64,000 nucleotides of DNA. Origin: Mycobacterium sp. E787 (GTDB taxonomy: Bacteria; Actinomycetota; Actinomycetes; Mycobacteriales; Mycobacteriaceae). A program made the translations under genes and the position numbers. This document shows positions 17,301 through 24,162 of the stretch, piece after piece (position 1 is the first letter of the stretch; each line of letters starts with the position of its first letter). The stretch lies in assembly GCF_001668725.1 (NCBI RefSeq), contig NZ_LZKL01000111.1, forward strand, positions 1 to 64,000. Reading direction: 5' to 3'. The notes beneath the pieces are model-generated. The model was not told the origin of the DNA. It saw only the letters and a list, made by a program, of their open reading frames with translations, and searched no databases.

Positions 17301-17491
17301 AGTCGACCGGGCTGGACGTGTCCGACCGCATCTCCGTGGTGATGTCGGTGCCCGCCGAGCGGGCCGACTGGGCGCGCACGCACGCCGACCTCATCGCCGG
17401 GGAGATCCTCGCGACGAGCTTCGAGTTCGGCGAGCCCGCCGACGGCGCGGAGATCGGCGACGGCGTCCGGGTGACGATCGCCAAGGTGTGA
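14348..17491 (+). CDS. ileS: Isoleucyl-tRNA synthetase
   Basis: 1047-residue class I synthetase that charges tRNA-Ile and edits valine. The signature HIGH appears as HYGH at residues 62-65 and KMSKS at 625-629. The editing domain is intact (TTTPWTLPSNLAVAV). The long C-terminal region, DGSDAMRWFLMASP and the absence of a C-terminal zinc CxxC cluster are typical of the eukaryote-like, mupirocin-insensitive IleRS type found in mycobacteria. GTG 14348 is chosen because it follows AGGAGA with 11-nt spacing within the T-box expression platform. Length agrees with the M. tuberculosis enzyme. Confidence 0.98.
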   Translation: MTENADVGAYPKPGAPDFPALELHVLDYWARDDTFRASIARRDGAPEYVFYDGPPFANGLPHYGHLLTGYVKDIVPRYRTMRGYKVERRFGWDTHGLPAELEVERQLGINDKSQIDDMGIAAFNEACRESVLRYTDEWQAYVTRQARWVDFDNDYKTLDPSYMESVIWAFKQLWDKGLAYEGYRVLPYCWRDETPLSNHELRMDDDVYQSRQDPALTVGFKVVGGALDGAYLLVWTTTPWTLPSNLAVAVNPEVSYVQVRVGERRFVLAEARLAGYAREFGEEPEVLGTLSGAELLGMRYLPPFPYFMDSPKAFQVLAGEFVTTEDGTGIVHMAPAYGEDDMAVCDAAGIAPVTPVDSKGRFDATVPDYQGQRVFDANPNIIRDLKNGTGPAAANGAVLVRHETYEHPYPHCWRCRNPLIYRAVSSWFVAVTEFRDRMVELNQQITWYPEHVKDGQFGKWLQGARDWSISRNRYWGTPIPVWKSDDPAYPRVDVYGSLDELERDFGVRPTNLHRPYIDELTRPNPDDPTGRSTMRRIPDVLDVWFDSGSMPYAQVHYPFENGEWFLGGVAGEPEAHYPGDFIVEYIGQTRGWFYTLHVLATALFDRPAFKTCVAHGIVLGSDGQKMSKSLRNYPDVSEVFDRDGSDAMRWFLMASPILRGGNLIVTEQGIRDGVRQVLLPLWNAYSFLALYAPKVGAWRTDSTNVLDRYILAKLAELRADLTESMETCDISGACEQLRQFTEALTNWYVRRSRSRFWEEDADAIDTLHTVLEVTARLAAPLLPSVTEIIWRGLTSGRSVHLTDWPDADAVPADPDLVAAMDQVREVCSAASSLRKAKKLRVRLPLPKLTVAVENPRRLEPFVDLIADELNVKRVELTDAIDTYGSFELTVNARVAGPRLGKDVQAAIKAVKAGAGVVNPDGTLTAGPAVLQPDEYSSRLVAADPDYTAALPDGAGLVVLDGTVTPELEAEGWAKDRIRELQELRKSTGLDVSDRISVVMSVPAERADWARTHADLIAGEILATSFEFGEPADGAEIGDGVRVTIAKV

Positions 17492-17500
17492 CCGCCTGAC

Positions 17501-17561
17501 CGCGAAAGTGCAACTAGCGACGCGTTTCCCGAGTAGCGGCGTCGGCAGTTGCACTCTCGCG
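17501..17561. repeat. Hairpin repeat, copy A (left of DUF559 gene)
   Basis: Imperfect inverted repeat: the left arm begins CGCGAAAGTGCAACT at 17501; the right arm GTCGGCAGTTGCACTCTCG starts at 17541. The right arm is identical over 19 bp in copy B at 18498-18516. The spacer differs between the copies. It lies 10 bp after ileS and may serve as its terminator, but the duplication around the next gene points to a mobile or recombining element. Confidence 0.8.
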
Positions 17562-17592
17562 CTGTGTCGGGGGGCGATGGCAGTCTGCGCCC

Positions 17593-18456
17593 ATGGCACA
17601 GGGAACACCATTCATCGGCACGCACGCGGTGGACGCGGGCACATTCACGGAACGCGAGCTGCGACGATCGTGCACGCGGATCTATCGCAACGTCTACCAA
17701 CCGCGTGGCGGCGCTCTGACCGCCAAAGACAGGGCAGTGGCCGCCTGGCTGTGGTCGGGGAAGAAGGCGGTTGTGGCCGAGAATTCAGCGGCTGCACTTC
17801 TCGGCGCGGAATGGGTCGATCCCCAGGCGCCGGCGGAACTCATAAGCGATCGCAAACGTCCGCCGCGGTTGATCGTCACCCGGAACGAGTCGCTGCTGGC
17901 CGGGGAGGTCACCATCGTCAACGGCGTCCCGGTCACGGCGCCAGCTCGCACCGCGTTCGACCTGGGAAGGCGCTCCGGGCTGGTTCCCGCCGTCATCGCC
18001 GTCGATTCGTTGGCCAGGGCCACCGGCCTTCGGGTCGAAGAGACCGAACCGCTGATCGACGCCCACCGTGGCGCTCGGGGTGTGAGACAGCTGCGACAAG
18101 TGCTCGCTCTGGTCGACGCGGGCGCAGAATCGCCACAGGAAACTCGCACCAGACTGGCGATCATCTTCGCCGGCTTACCCAGACCGCAAACCCAAATACC
18201 GGTGCATAACGAGTGGGGTGCTGCGCTGGCGCGCATCGACATGGGGTGGGAGCAGTGGCGCGTCGGCGTCGAATACGACGGCGCGCAGCACTGGACCGAC
18301 CCGCGCATTCGTGCCAACGACATCGACCGTGCGGCTGAATTGGAGCGCAGGGGCTGGCGCATCATTCGGGTCAGTGCCGACTTACTGCGCAATCGACCGG
18401 ACATCGTCATAGCCCGGATTCGCGAAGCCCTGCGGGCCGGCGGCTATCCCTTCTGA
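17593..18456 (+). CDS. AbiEi-antitoxin-like N-terminus with DUF559/Vsr-like C-terminal domain
   Basis: 287-residue protein of a type widespread in mycobacteria. The N-terminal half (RELRRSCTRIYRNVYQPRG, AVVAENSAAALLG, VTAPARTAFDLGRR) looks like the AbiEi-type winged-helix antitoxin region. The C-terminal 90 residues (MGWEQWRVGVEYDGAQHW, ELERRGWRIIRVSADLL) fit DUF559, a Vsr/restriction-endonuclease-like fold with the D-x-E-Y-D-G core. No AbiEii nucleotidyltransferase toxin gene is adjacent, so a complete toxin-antitoxin pair is not supported. The gene is framed by two copies of a hairpin repeat, the second starting 2 bp after the stop, which suggests acquisition as a small cassette. Function is unknown. 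Confidence 0.82.
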   Translation: MAQGTPFIGTHAVDAGTFTERELRRSCTRIYRNVYQPRGGALTAKDRAVAAWLWSGKKAVVAENSAAALLGAEWVDPQAPAELISDRKRPPRLIVTRNESLLAGEVTIVNGVPVTAPARTAFDLGRRSGLVPAVIAVDSLARATGLRVEETEPLIDAHRGARGVRQLRQVLALVDAGAESPQETRTRLAIIFAGLPRPQTQIPVHNEWGAALARIDMGWEQWRVGVEYDGAQHWTDPRIRANDIDRAAELERRGWRIIRVSADLLRNRPDIVIARIREALRAGGYPF

Positions 18457-18457
18457 C

Positions 18458-18518
18458 CGCGAAAGTGCAGTTGGCGACACATTTCGCGAGTGAGCCCGTC
18501 GGCAGTTGCACTCTCGAG
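18458..18518. repeat. Hairpin repeat, copy B (right of DUF559 gene)
   Basis: Second copy of the element at 17501-17561. The left arm begins CGCGAAAGTGCA at 18458 and the right arm GTCGGCAGTTGCACTCTCG begins at 18498. It starts 2 bp after the DUF559 stop codon. Same 61-bp length as copy A, with changes concentrated in the loop and left arm. Confidence 0.8.
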
Positions 18519-18618
18519 AAAAAAATTTCTGAAAAAAGTGTCCGAGCCATCGGGGGTGGCTGCTCCTACCTGTGACGGCGGCCCAACGGGGGTCGCGACC
18601 ACAGTTAAGGAACACACC

Positions 18619-19593
18619 ATGAGCACCATCGAAGACTTCCAGTCGATGACCTTCGCCGCCCTCCCGCACGACGACATGACCGTCGCCGCCCGTCCGCACG
18701 AGGACCTCACCGTCGCCGAGGCTTGGGCGTCGAGCCCGCTGGGCGACCCCGCGATCGAGGACGGATCCTTGTCCACGCCCGCGGAATTTGCTGACTTTCC
18801 GCCCACGACGGTGACCCCGAAGCCGCGCTCGCGAGGAACGAACGCCCTGGTGGCGGGGGCCGTGGTCGCGGCGCTCGGGGCGGTCGCCGGGCTCGGCCTG
18901 ATGTTTTTCGACGGGTCGGGCTCCAAGGAGCAGAAGCCGGCCGTCGTGGTCCCGAACTCCAGTGTCAGCTCGGTGTCGCCCCAGGCGCCGAGCGCGGTTG
19001 CGCCGGCGCCAGTCGCGCCTGCCCCGCCCTCGGCCGCCACTCCTCCCGACGCCGGGCAGGTCTCGCCCGGAACTGCGAGCGGACCCGCGGGCGGTGGGGA
19101 TGCGCCCGTCGTGATCCTGCCCGCACCCGCGCCGGCGCCCGTCGCGGCCCCGGCCGATCCCGCGCCCCCGGCCGACCCCCCCGCCGCGGCGGACCCGGGC
19201 ACCCCGCCGTCGGCGCCGTCGGTGACCGTCAATGTCCCGGGGGTGATCCCGGTGCCCATCCCGATCCCGGTCCCGCCGCAGCAGGGTGGTGGCGCTCAGC
19301 AGGGTGGCGGTCAGCAGCAGGGTGGCGGCGCTCAACAGGGTGGCGGTCAGCAGCAGGGTGGTGGCGCTCAGCAGGGTGGCGGTCAGCAGCAGGGTGGTGG
19401 CGCTCAGCAGGGTGGCGGTCAGCAGCAGGGTGGTGGCGCTCACGGCCCGATCCCGTGCCTTGCATGCCAGCCGCATCCGATCCAGCAGCAGCCGGTCCAG
19501 CCACATCCGATCCAGCAGCAGCCGGTCCACCCCCAACAGCCGGTCCACCCGCAACAGCCCATCCAGCAGCAGCCGATCCAGCAGCACCACTGA
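18619..19593 (+). CDS. Membrane-anchored Pro/Ala- and Gln/Gly-repeat protein
   Basis: 324-residue protein of unknown function, starting at ATG 18619 with TAAGGA upstream. An acidic N-terminal region of about 75 residues (MSTIEDFQSMTFAALPHDD) precedes one membrane segment, ALVAGAVVAALGAVAGLGLMF. This is followed by a long Pro/Ala-rich stretch, 4.5 copies of a QQGGGAQQGGGQ unit, and a C-terminal His/Pro/Gln-rich tail built from HPIQQQPVQ-type repeats, with a CLAC pair before it. The topology implies a cytoplasmic head and an extended extracytoplasmic, wall-spanning tail. The N-terminal style resembles small mycobacterial membrane proteins of unassigned role. A terminator hairpin follows. Confidence 0.8.
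   Translation: MSTIEDFQSMTFAALPHDDMTVAARPHEDLTVAEAWASSPLGDPAIEDGSLSTPAEFADFPPTTVTPKPRSRGTNALVAGAVVAALGAVAGLGLMFFDGSGSKEQKPAVVVPNSSVSSVSPQAPSAVAPAPVAPAPPSAATPPDAGQVSPGTASGPAGGGDAPVVILPAPAPAPVAAPADPAPPADPPAAADPGTPPSAPSVTVNVPGVIPVPIPIPVPPQQGGGAQQGGGQQQGGGAQQGGGQQQGGGAQQGGGQQQGGGAQQGGGQQQGGGAHGPIPCLACQPHPIQQQPVQPHPIQQQPVHPQQPVHPQQPIQQQPIQQHH
19279..19440 (+). repeat. In-frame 36-bp minisatellite (4.5 units) inside the Pro/Gln-rich protein gene
   Basis: A nearly identical 36-bp unit, coding QQGGGAQQGGGQ, is repeated 4.5 times; copies differ only by synonymous changes at Gly and Gln codons. The period is a multiple of three, so copy-number change keeps the reading frame and would vary the length of the surface tail. 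Confidence 0.9.
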
Positions 19594-19608
19594 ATTAGCG
19601 GAGCATTA

Positions 19609-19638
19609 GGCGAGGCCGGTCTTCGAGCCGGCCTCGCC
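19609..19638. terminator. Stem-loop terminator after the repeat-protein gene
   Basis: GGCGAGGCCGG at 19609-19619 pairs perfectly with CCGGCCTCGCC at 19628-19638 around an 8-nt loop, 15 bp after the stop codon. The lack of a long U-tract is usual for this genus. It lies between convergent genes. Confidence 0.75.
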
Positions 19639-19648
19639 GCTATTGGTT

Positions 19649-19708
19649 CGCGAGCGTAACCCCACTGCGAGAGTCAGGACGAGATTTCGCAGTGGGGTTA
19701 CGCTCGCG
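19649..19708. repeat. Perfect 22-bp inverted repeat between convergent genes
   Basis: Arms at 19649-19670 and 19687-19708 are perfect complements. The outer ends read CGCGAGCGTAAC and the inner ends CCCACTGCGA, with a 16-nt loop. It lies directly beside the previous terminator and 18 bp from the stop of the leftward membrane-protein gene, so it probably ends that transcript. It belongs to the set of hairpins with CGCGAGnGT-like outer ends in this window. Confidence 0.8.
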
Positions 19709-19726
19709 GTCCCCGAGAGCCGGGCG

Positions 19727-20218
19727 TTACACGCGCGAGCGCAGCGCGCGGCGCGCGTGCGGCCAAAACGGCATGCCCGCCACGACGGTCGCGCCGGTGG
19801 CGATGACGCCGACCGCCACGTCGACGCTCTCACGGCCGTCCTGCGCCCAGTAGACGTCCTTGAGGTCCAGCAGCAGGGCCAGCTCGTCGACGATCATCGC
19901 GTTCGCGGCACCGAAGGCGACCGCCGCCGCGGGGTGCCGGCGCTGCCTCTCCGATCCGCGCAGCCCCACGCCCGCGACGGTGGCCAGCATCCCGATGCCG
20001 ATGTTGTAGTGATGAAAGTGCCTGCCGCCCAACGATATACCGCCACCCGATGGTCCGTGGCCGGCGCGGATCCAGTGGGTGAGCCCGCGCAGCCCGGCGA
20101 ACGTGAGCGTGAACGACGCCCAGGCCAGCACGGTGGCCTGCTCACCGGGTTGCAGGCGCTGCTCCCACTGGTGGCGCAACCGCCCCCAGCGGGACACCGG
20201 TTCGGCCTGCGCGTCCAT
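19727..20218 (-). CDS. Conserved integral membrane protein
   Basis: 163-residue membrane protein beginning MDAQAEPVSRW at 20218; the in-frame extension upstream overlaps dinX and is not used. Hydrophobic segments occur near residues 31-48 (ATVLAWASFTLTFAGL), 73-88 (IGIGMLATVAGVG), 100-119 (AAVAFGAANAMIVDELALLL) and 135-150. Conserved-looking motifs are GRHFHHYNIGI and VDELALLLDLKDVYW. I do not recognise the family. It is divergent from dinX with a 34-bp gap between start codons, so the promoters must overlap. Confidence 0.78.
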   Translation of the reverse strand: MDAQAEPVSRWGRLRHQWEQRLQPGEQATVLAWASFTLTFAGLRGLTHWIRAGHGPSGGGISLGGRHFHHYNIGIGMLATVAGVGLRGSERQRRHPAAAVAFGAANAMIVDELALLLDLKDVYWAQDGRESVDVAVGVIATGATVVAGMPFWPHARRALRSRV

Positions 20219-20252
20219 ACCCCTGGACGTTAGACCAATAGCATCTGCAGTT

Positions 20253-21680
20253 GTGGAGTCCCGCTGGGTGCTGCACCTGGACATGGACGCGTTCTTCGCC
20301 TCCGTCGAGCAGCTCACCCGACCGACCCTGCGGGGACGGCCGGTGCTGGTCGGCGGGCTGGGCGGCCGCGGCGTGGTGGCCGGCGCCAGCTACGAAGCCC
20401 GGGTGTTCGGCGCCCGCTCGGCCATGCCGATGCATCAGGCCCGCCGGCTGATCGGCGTCACCGCGGTGGTGTTGCCGCCCCGCGGCGTGGTCTACGGGGT
20501 GGCCAGCCGCCGGGTGTTCGACGCGGTGCGCAGCCTGGTGCCCGTCGTCGAGCAGCTGTCCGTCGACGAGGGCTTCGGCGAGCCGCCGCAGCTGGCCGGG
20601 GCGCCGGCCGAGGAGGTCGAGGCGTTCTGCGAGGGTTTGCGGCGGCGCATTCGCGACCAGACCGGCCTGATCGCCTCCGTCGGCGCGGGCTCGGGCAAGC
20701 AGATCGCCAAGATCGCCTCGGGGCTGGCGAAACCCGATGGCGTGCGGGTGGTTCGGCGCGCCGAAGAACGACCGCTGCTCGGCGGGTTGCCGGTGCGGCG
20801 GCTGTGGGGCATCGGCCCCGTCGCCGAGGAGAAGCTCAACCGGCTCGGCATCGAGACGATCGGCCAGCTGGCCGCGCTGAGCGACGCCGAGGTGGCCAAC
20901 ATCCTGGGCGCGACGGTCGGGCCGGCGTTGCACCGCCTGGCCCGCGGCATCGACGACCGCCCGGTCGCCGAGCGCGCCGAGGCCAAGCAGATCAGCGCCG
21001 AGTCGACCTTCGCCGTCGACCTGACCAGCCTCGAGCAGCTGCGCGACGCGATCGACCCGATCGCCGAGCACGCGCACCGGCGCCTGCTGCGCGACGGCCG
21101 CGGCGCCCGCACCGTCACGGTGAAGCTGAAGAAGTCCGACATGAGCACGCTGACCCGCTCGGCGACGTTGCCCTACGCGACGGCCGAGGCGGGCGCGCTG
21201 GTCGCGGTGGCCCGGCGGTTGCTGCTCGATCCGCGCGAAATCGGGCCGATTCGCCTACTGGGCGTGGGGTTTTCGGGGTTGAGCGACGTCCGGCAGGAGT
21301 CGTTGTTCCCGGACCTGGAGCTGGCGGGGGAGACGCCAGAGGAGCAAACCGCGGTGACCGCGACCGAGGCGATGTTCGCCCCGGCCCCCGAGGAGGCGTC
21401 GCCGTGGCGGGTGGGAGATGACGCGGGGTGGCGGGTGGGAGATGACATCGCCCACCGCGAACTCGGTCACGGCTGGGTGCAGGGCGCCGGCCACGGAGTG
21501 GTGACGGTGCGGTTCGAGACCCGCGGTTCCGGCCCGGGCCAGGCGCGCACGTTTCCGGCCGACACGGGCGACCTGCGCGCCGCCAACCCCGTCGACTCCC
21601 TGGACTGGCCGGACTATCTCGGTGGCCTGCAGGCCGACGCGCTGCTAACCCCAGCGGTCGATGACGTCGGCGACGGGTAG
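20253..21680 (+). CDS. dinX: Y-family DNA polymerase IV homologue DinX (DinB1)
   Basis: 475-residue translesion polymerase. Motif I LHLDMDAFFASVE has catalytic Asp10 and an aromatic steric gate; motif III SVDE has Asp105/Glu106. The GAGSGKQIAKIASGLAKPDG and LWGIGPVAEEKL (HhH) segments are present, as is the little-finger region with VKLKKSDMSTLTRSATLPY. QESLFPDLEL near the C-terminus is a likely beta-clamp-binding motif. GTG 20253 gives the usual M-E-S-R-W start. The C-terminal extension contains a duplicated WRVGDD block. The 3' end overlaps the convergent ansA gene by 36 bp. Confidence 0.95.
   Translation: MESRWVLHLDMDAFFASVEQLTRPTLRGRPVLVGGLGGRGVVAGASYEARVFGARSAMPMHQARRLIGVTAVVLPPRGVVYGVASRRVFDAVRSLVPVVEQLSVDEGFGEPPQLAGAPAEEVEAFCEGLRRRIRDQTGLIASVGAGSGKQIAKIASGLAKPDGVRVVRRAEERPLLGGLPVRRLWGIGPVAEEKLNRLGIETIGQLAALSDAEVANILGATVGPALHRLARGIDDRPVAERAEAKQISAESTFAVDLTSLEQLRDAIDPIAEHAHRRLLRDGRGARTVTVKLKKSDMSTLTRSATLPYATAEAGALVAVARRLLLDPREIGPIRLLGVGFSGLSDVRQESLFPDLELAGETPEEQTAVTATEAMFAPAPEEASPWRVGDDAGWRVGDDIAHRELGHGWVQGAGHGVVTVRFETRGSGPGQARTFPADTGDLRAANPVDSLDWPDYLGGLQADALLTPAVDDVGDG
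21405..21446 (+). repeat. Tandem duplication within dinX (24-bp period)
   Basis: The 18-bp sequence TGGCGGGTGGGAGATGAC occurs at 21405 and again at 21429, separated by 6 bp. In protein this is WRVGDD-AG-WRVGDD in the linker before the C-terminal GHGWVQG domain. The frame is preserved. As I recall, the M. tuberculosis protein has a single copy. Confidence 0.85.
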
Positions 21681-22610
21681 CCGCGCGGCCAACGCGGCCA
21701 TCAGCAGCACCCGGGCCTGCGGCGGGCGTAGCCGCGGCACCACCACCGCGCCGGCGGCCGCCATCTCGTGGCCGGGGCCGTAACTCGCGCCGACCCGCCC
21801 GCCGGGGACGCGGGTGGACACCGCGATGACCACGCCGGCGCCGCAGTGCCGGCGCACCCCCTCGACGACCGCGGCCCCGGCGTTGCCGGAACCCAGCGCC
21901 TCCAGCACGACGCCTCGGGCGCCGGCGGCCACGCAGGCGTCCAGCGCCACCGAGTCACTGCCGAGGTAGGCCGCGACGATGTCGACCCGCGGCGCGCCGG
22001 CGGCGCCGAGCTCGCCGAGGTACGGCCGGGTCTTGGCGCCCGTCAGCGTCACCCCGCCGCGCACCGTGCCGATCAGTTCGCCGGCGAAGCCGCTCAGGTC
22101 GTCGGTGGCCACCTTGTGCATGCCCAGCGGCTGCAGCACCCGGCCGGCGAAGCACACCAGCACGCCCAGGCCGCGGGCGGCCGGGCTGGCCGCGACCGCC
22201 AGCGCATCGCGCAGGTTGCCCGGACCGTCGGCGTCGGGGGCGTCGGCGCTGCGCATGGCCCCGGTGAGGACGACCGGGACGTCGCCCGCGTGGGTGAGGT
22301 CGAGCCACAGCGCGCTCTCCTCCATGGTGTCGGTGCCGTGGGTGATGACCACCCCGTCGGCGCCGTCGTCGATCGCGGCGCGCACGGCGCCACGGATGCG
22401 GTCCCAGTCGGCCGGCGTCAGCTCCGAACTGTCGAGGGACAGCAGGTCGACGACGCTGACGTCGAACGTTCCGCTGAGGGGCGCCGTGAGGTCCGCGCCG
22501 GTGTAGGCCGGTCGGCGCACCCCGTCGGCGCCTGTGCCGGTCGATATTGTGCCCCCGGTGGCGATGACGGTGAGGCGGGCCCTCGAATTGGGCTCCTTCG
22601 AATTGGGCAC
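21645..22610 (-). CDS. ansA: L-asparaginase (type I-like)
   Basis: Asparaginase hydrolysing L-asparagine to aspartate and ammonia; about 321 residues from GTG 22610. Catalytic threonine motifs are TGGTIS (Thr21) and THGTDTMEE. The C-terminal block EALGSGNAG and IAVSTRVPGGRVGASYGPG are family-typical. Start choice is awkward: the position of the M. tuberculosis ATG (M-A-R-L-T) is AGG here (22583-22581). The nearest in-frame start is therefore GTG at 22610, which adds VPNSKEPNSR. A GAAGGAG tract lies between GTG and AGG. The gene is divergent from lspA and overlaps dinX at its 3' end. Confidence 0.9.
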   Translation of the reverse strand: MPNSKEPNSRARLTVIATGGTISTGTGADGVRRPAYTGADLTAPLSGTFDVSVVDLLSLDSSELTPADWDRIRGAVRAAIDDGADGVVITHGTDTMEESALWLDLTHAGDVPVVLTGAMRSADAPDADGPGNLRDALAVAASPAARGLGVLVCFAGRVLQPLGMHKVATDDLSGFAGELIGTVRGGVTLTGAKTRPYLGELGAAGAPRVDIVAAYLGSDSVALDACVAAGARGVVLEALGSGNAGAAVVEGVRRHCGAGVVIAVSTRVPGGRVGASYGPGHEMAAAGAVVVPRLRPPQARVLLMAALAARLPVADVIDRWG

Positions 22611-22653
22611 AGTGGCATCATCGCGCACGTTCGGGTTGGGGGATGATGGTGAC

Positions 22654-23238
22654 GTGCCCGACGAATTGACCGGACCGGCCCCGGAGGTGGCCGAACCCGA
22701 ACCCGCACCGGCCAGGGCGCCGCGGCGGCTGCGCCTGCTGCTGTCCGTCGCCGCGGTGGTGCTGACGCTGGACATCGTCACGAAGGTGCTCGCCGTCAAG
22801 CTGCTGCCACCGGGCCAGCCGGTGTCGATCATCGGCGACACGGTGACCTGGACGCTCGTGCGCAACTCGGGCGCGGCGTTCTCGATGGCCACCGGCTACA
22901 CCTGGGTCCTGACCCTGATTGCGACGGGCGTGGTGGTCGGCATCTTCTGGATGGGACGACGGCTGGTGTCGCCGTGGTGGGCGGTCGGGCTCGGGATGAT
23001 CCTCGGCGGCGCCATGGGCAACCTCGTCGATCGCTTCTTCCGGTCGCCCGGCCCGCTGCGCGGCCACGTCGTGGACTTCTTGTCGGTCGGCTGGTGGCCG
23101 GTGTTCAATGTCGCCGACCCGTCCGTGGTCGGCGGGGCGATTCTGCTGGTGGTTCTGTCGATCTTCGGCTACGACTTCGACACCGTGGGCCGGCGTAAAC
23201 CCGACTCCGATAACCCCCGCAAGGCCGACCAGCGTTGA
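22654..23238 (+). CDS. lspA: Lipoprotein signal peptidase (signal peptidase II)
   Basis: 194-residue aspartic protease of the inner membrane that cleaves prolipoproteins after diacylglyceryl modification. Four membrane segments are visible. The conserved blocks are LVRNSGAAFSM, GNLVDRFF (catalytic Asp) and VVDFLSVGWWPVFNVADPSV (second catalytic Asp). GTG 22654 gives a start (VPDELTG) like that of M. tuberculosis; a Glu/Pro-rich cytoplasmic leader of about 35 residues precedes TM1. The stop overlaps the next start (TTGA), suggesting translational coupling to the pseudouridine synthase, a common bacterial pairing. Confidence 0.97.
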   Translation: MPDELTGPAPEVAEPEPAPARAPRRLRLLLSVAAVVLTLDIVTKVLAVKLLPPGQPVSIIGDTVTWTLVRNSGAAFSMATGYTWVLTLIATGVVVGIFWMGRRLVSPWWAVGLGMILGGAMGNLVDRFFRSPGPLRGHVVDFLSVGWWPVFNVADPSVVGGAILLVVLSIFGYDFDTVGRRKPDSDNPRKADQR

Positions 23239-24161
23239 CCGAACGTTCGATGCCCGTCCCGGAGGGACTGGCGGGCATGCGTGTCGACGCCGGGTTGGCG
23301 CGCCTGCTGGGGCTGTCGCGCAGCGCCGCGGCGGCGCTGGCCGAAGGCGGCGGCGTCGAACTCGACGGGGTGCGGGCGGGCAAGTCCGACCGCCTGGCCG
23401 GCGGCGCCTTCCTGCACGTGCGCCTGCCCGAGGCGCCTGCCCCGCCGGAGAACACGCCCGTCGACATCGAGGGCATGACGATCCTGTATTCCGACGACGA
23501 CATCGTCGCGGTGGACAAGCCCGCCGCGGTGGCCGCCCACGCGTCGGTGGGCTGGACCGGTCCGACGGTGCTCGGCGGTTTGGCCGCCGCTGGTTACCGG
23601 ATCACCACCTCCGGCGTGCCCGAGCGGCAGGGGATCGTGCACCGCCTCGACGTCGGCACCTCCGGGGTGATGGTGGTGGCGTTGTCCGAGCGCGCCTACA
23701 CCGTGCTCAAGCGGGCGTTCAAACAGCGCACCGTCGACAAGCGCTATCACGCGCTGGTGCAGGGACATCCGGATCCGTCCAGCGGGACGATCGACGCCCC
23801 GATCGGGCGGCACCGCGGCGGTGAGTGGAAGTTCGCCGTCACCAGGGAGGGGCGGCACAGCCTCACCCATTACGACACCATCGAAGCCTTCGCCGCCGCC
23901 AGCCTGCTCGACGTGCACCTGGAAACCGGTCGCACCCACCAGATCCGGGTGCACTTCTCCGCGCTGCATCACCCGTGCTGCGGCGACCTCGTCTACGGGG
24001 CGGATCCGGTGCTGGCGAAAAGGCTTGGGCTGGAACGGCAATGGCTGCACGCGCGCTCGTTGTCCTTCACCCACCCGGCCGACGGCAGGCGGATGGAGAT
24101 CGTCAGCCCCTATCCGCCCGACCTGCAGCACGCGCTGGACGTGCTGCGCGCGGAGGGCTGA
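23235..24161 (+). CDS. RluD-family 23S rRNA pseudouridine synthase (Rv1540-like)
   Basis: 308-residue enzyme with an N-terminal S4 RNA-binding domain (MRVDAGLARLLGLSRSAAAALAEGGGVELDG) and a catalytic domain carrying HRLDVGTSGVMV, whose Asp is the nucleophile. LETGRTHQIRVHF and HPCCGDLVYG are family motifs. It isomerises uridines in rRNA; sites are not predictable. TTG 23235 overlaps the lspA stop by four bases; ATG 23250 is an alternative start five codons on. The translational coupling to lspA supports the upstream TTG. Confidence 0.93.
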   Translation: MTERSMPVPEGLAGMRVDAGLARLLGLSRSAAAALAEGGGVELDGVRAGKSDRLAGGAFLHVRLPEAPAPPENTPVDIEGMTILYSDDDIVAVDKPAAVAAHASVGWTGPTVLGGLAAAGYRITTSGVPERQGIVHRLDVGTSGVMVVALSERAYTVLKRAFKQRTVDKRYHALVQGHPDPSSGTIDAPIGRHRGGEWKFAVTREGRHSLTHYDTIEAFAAASLLDVHLETGRTHQIRVHFSALHHPCCGDLVYGADPVLAKRLGLERQWLHARSLSFTHPADGRRMEIVSPYPPDLQHALDVLRAEG

Positions 24162-24162
24162 T

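Noticed and set aside
17593..18456. Complete AbiE toxin-antitoxin system
   Set aside because: Only the AbiEi-like/DUF559 protein is present; no AbiEii nucleotidyltransferase gene is adjacent.
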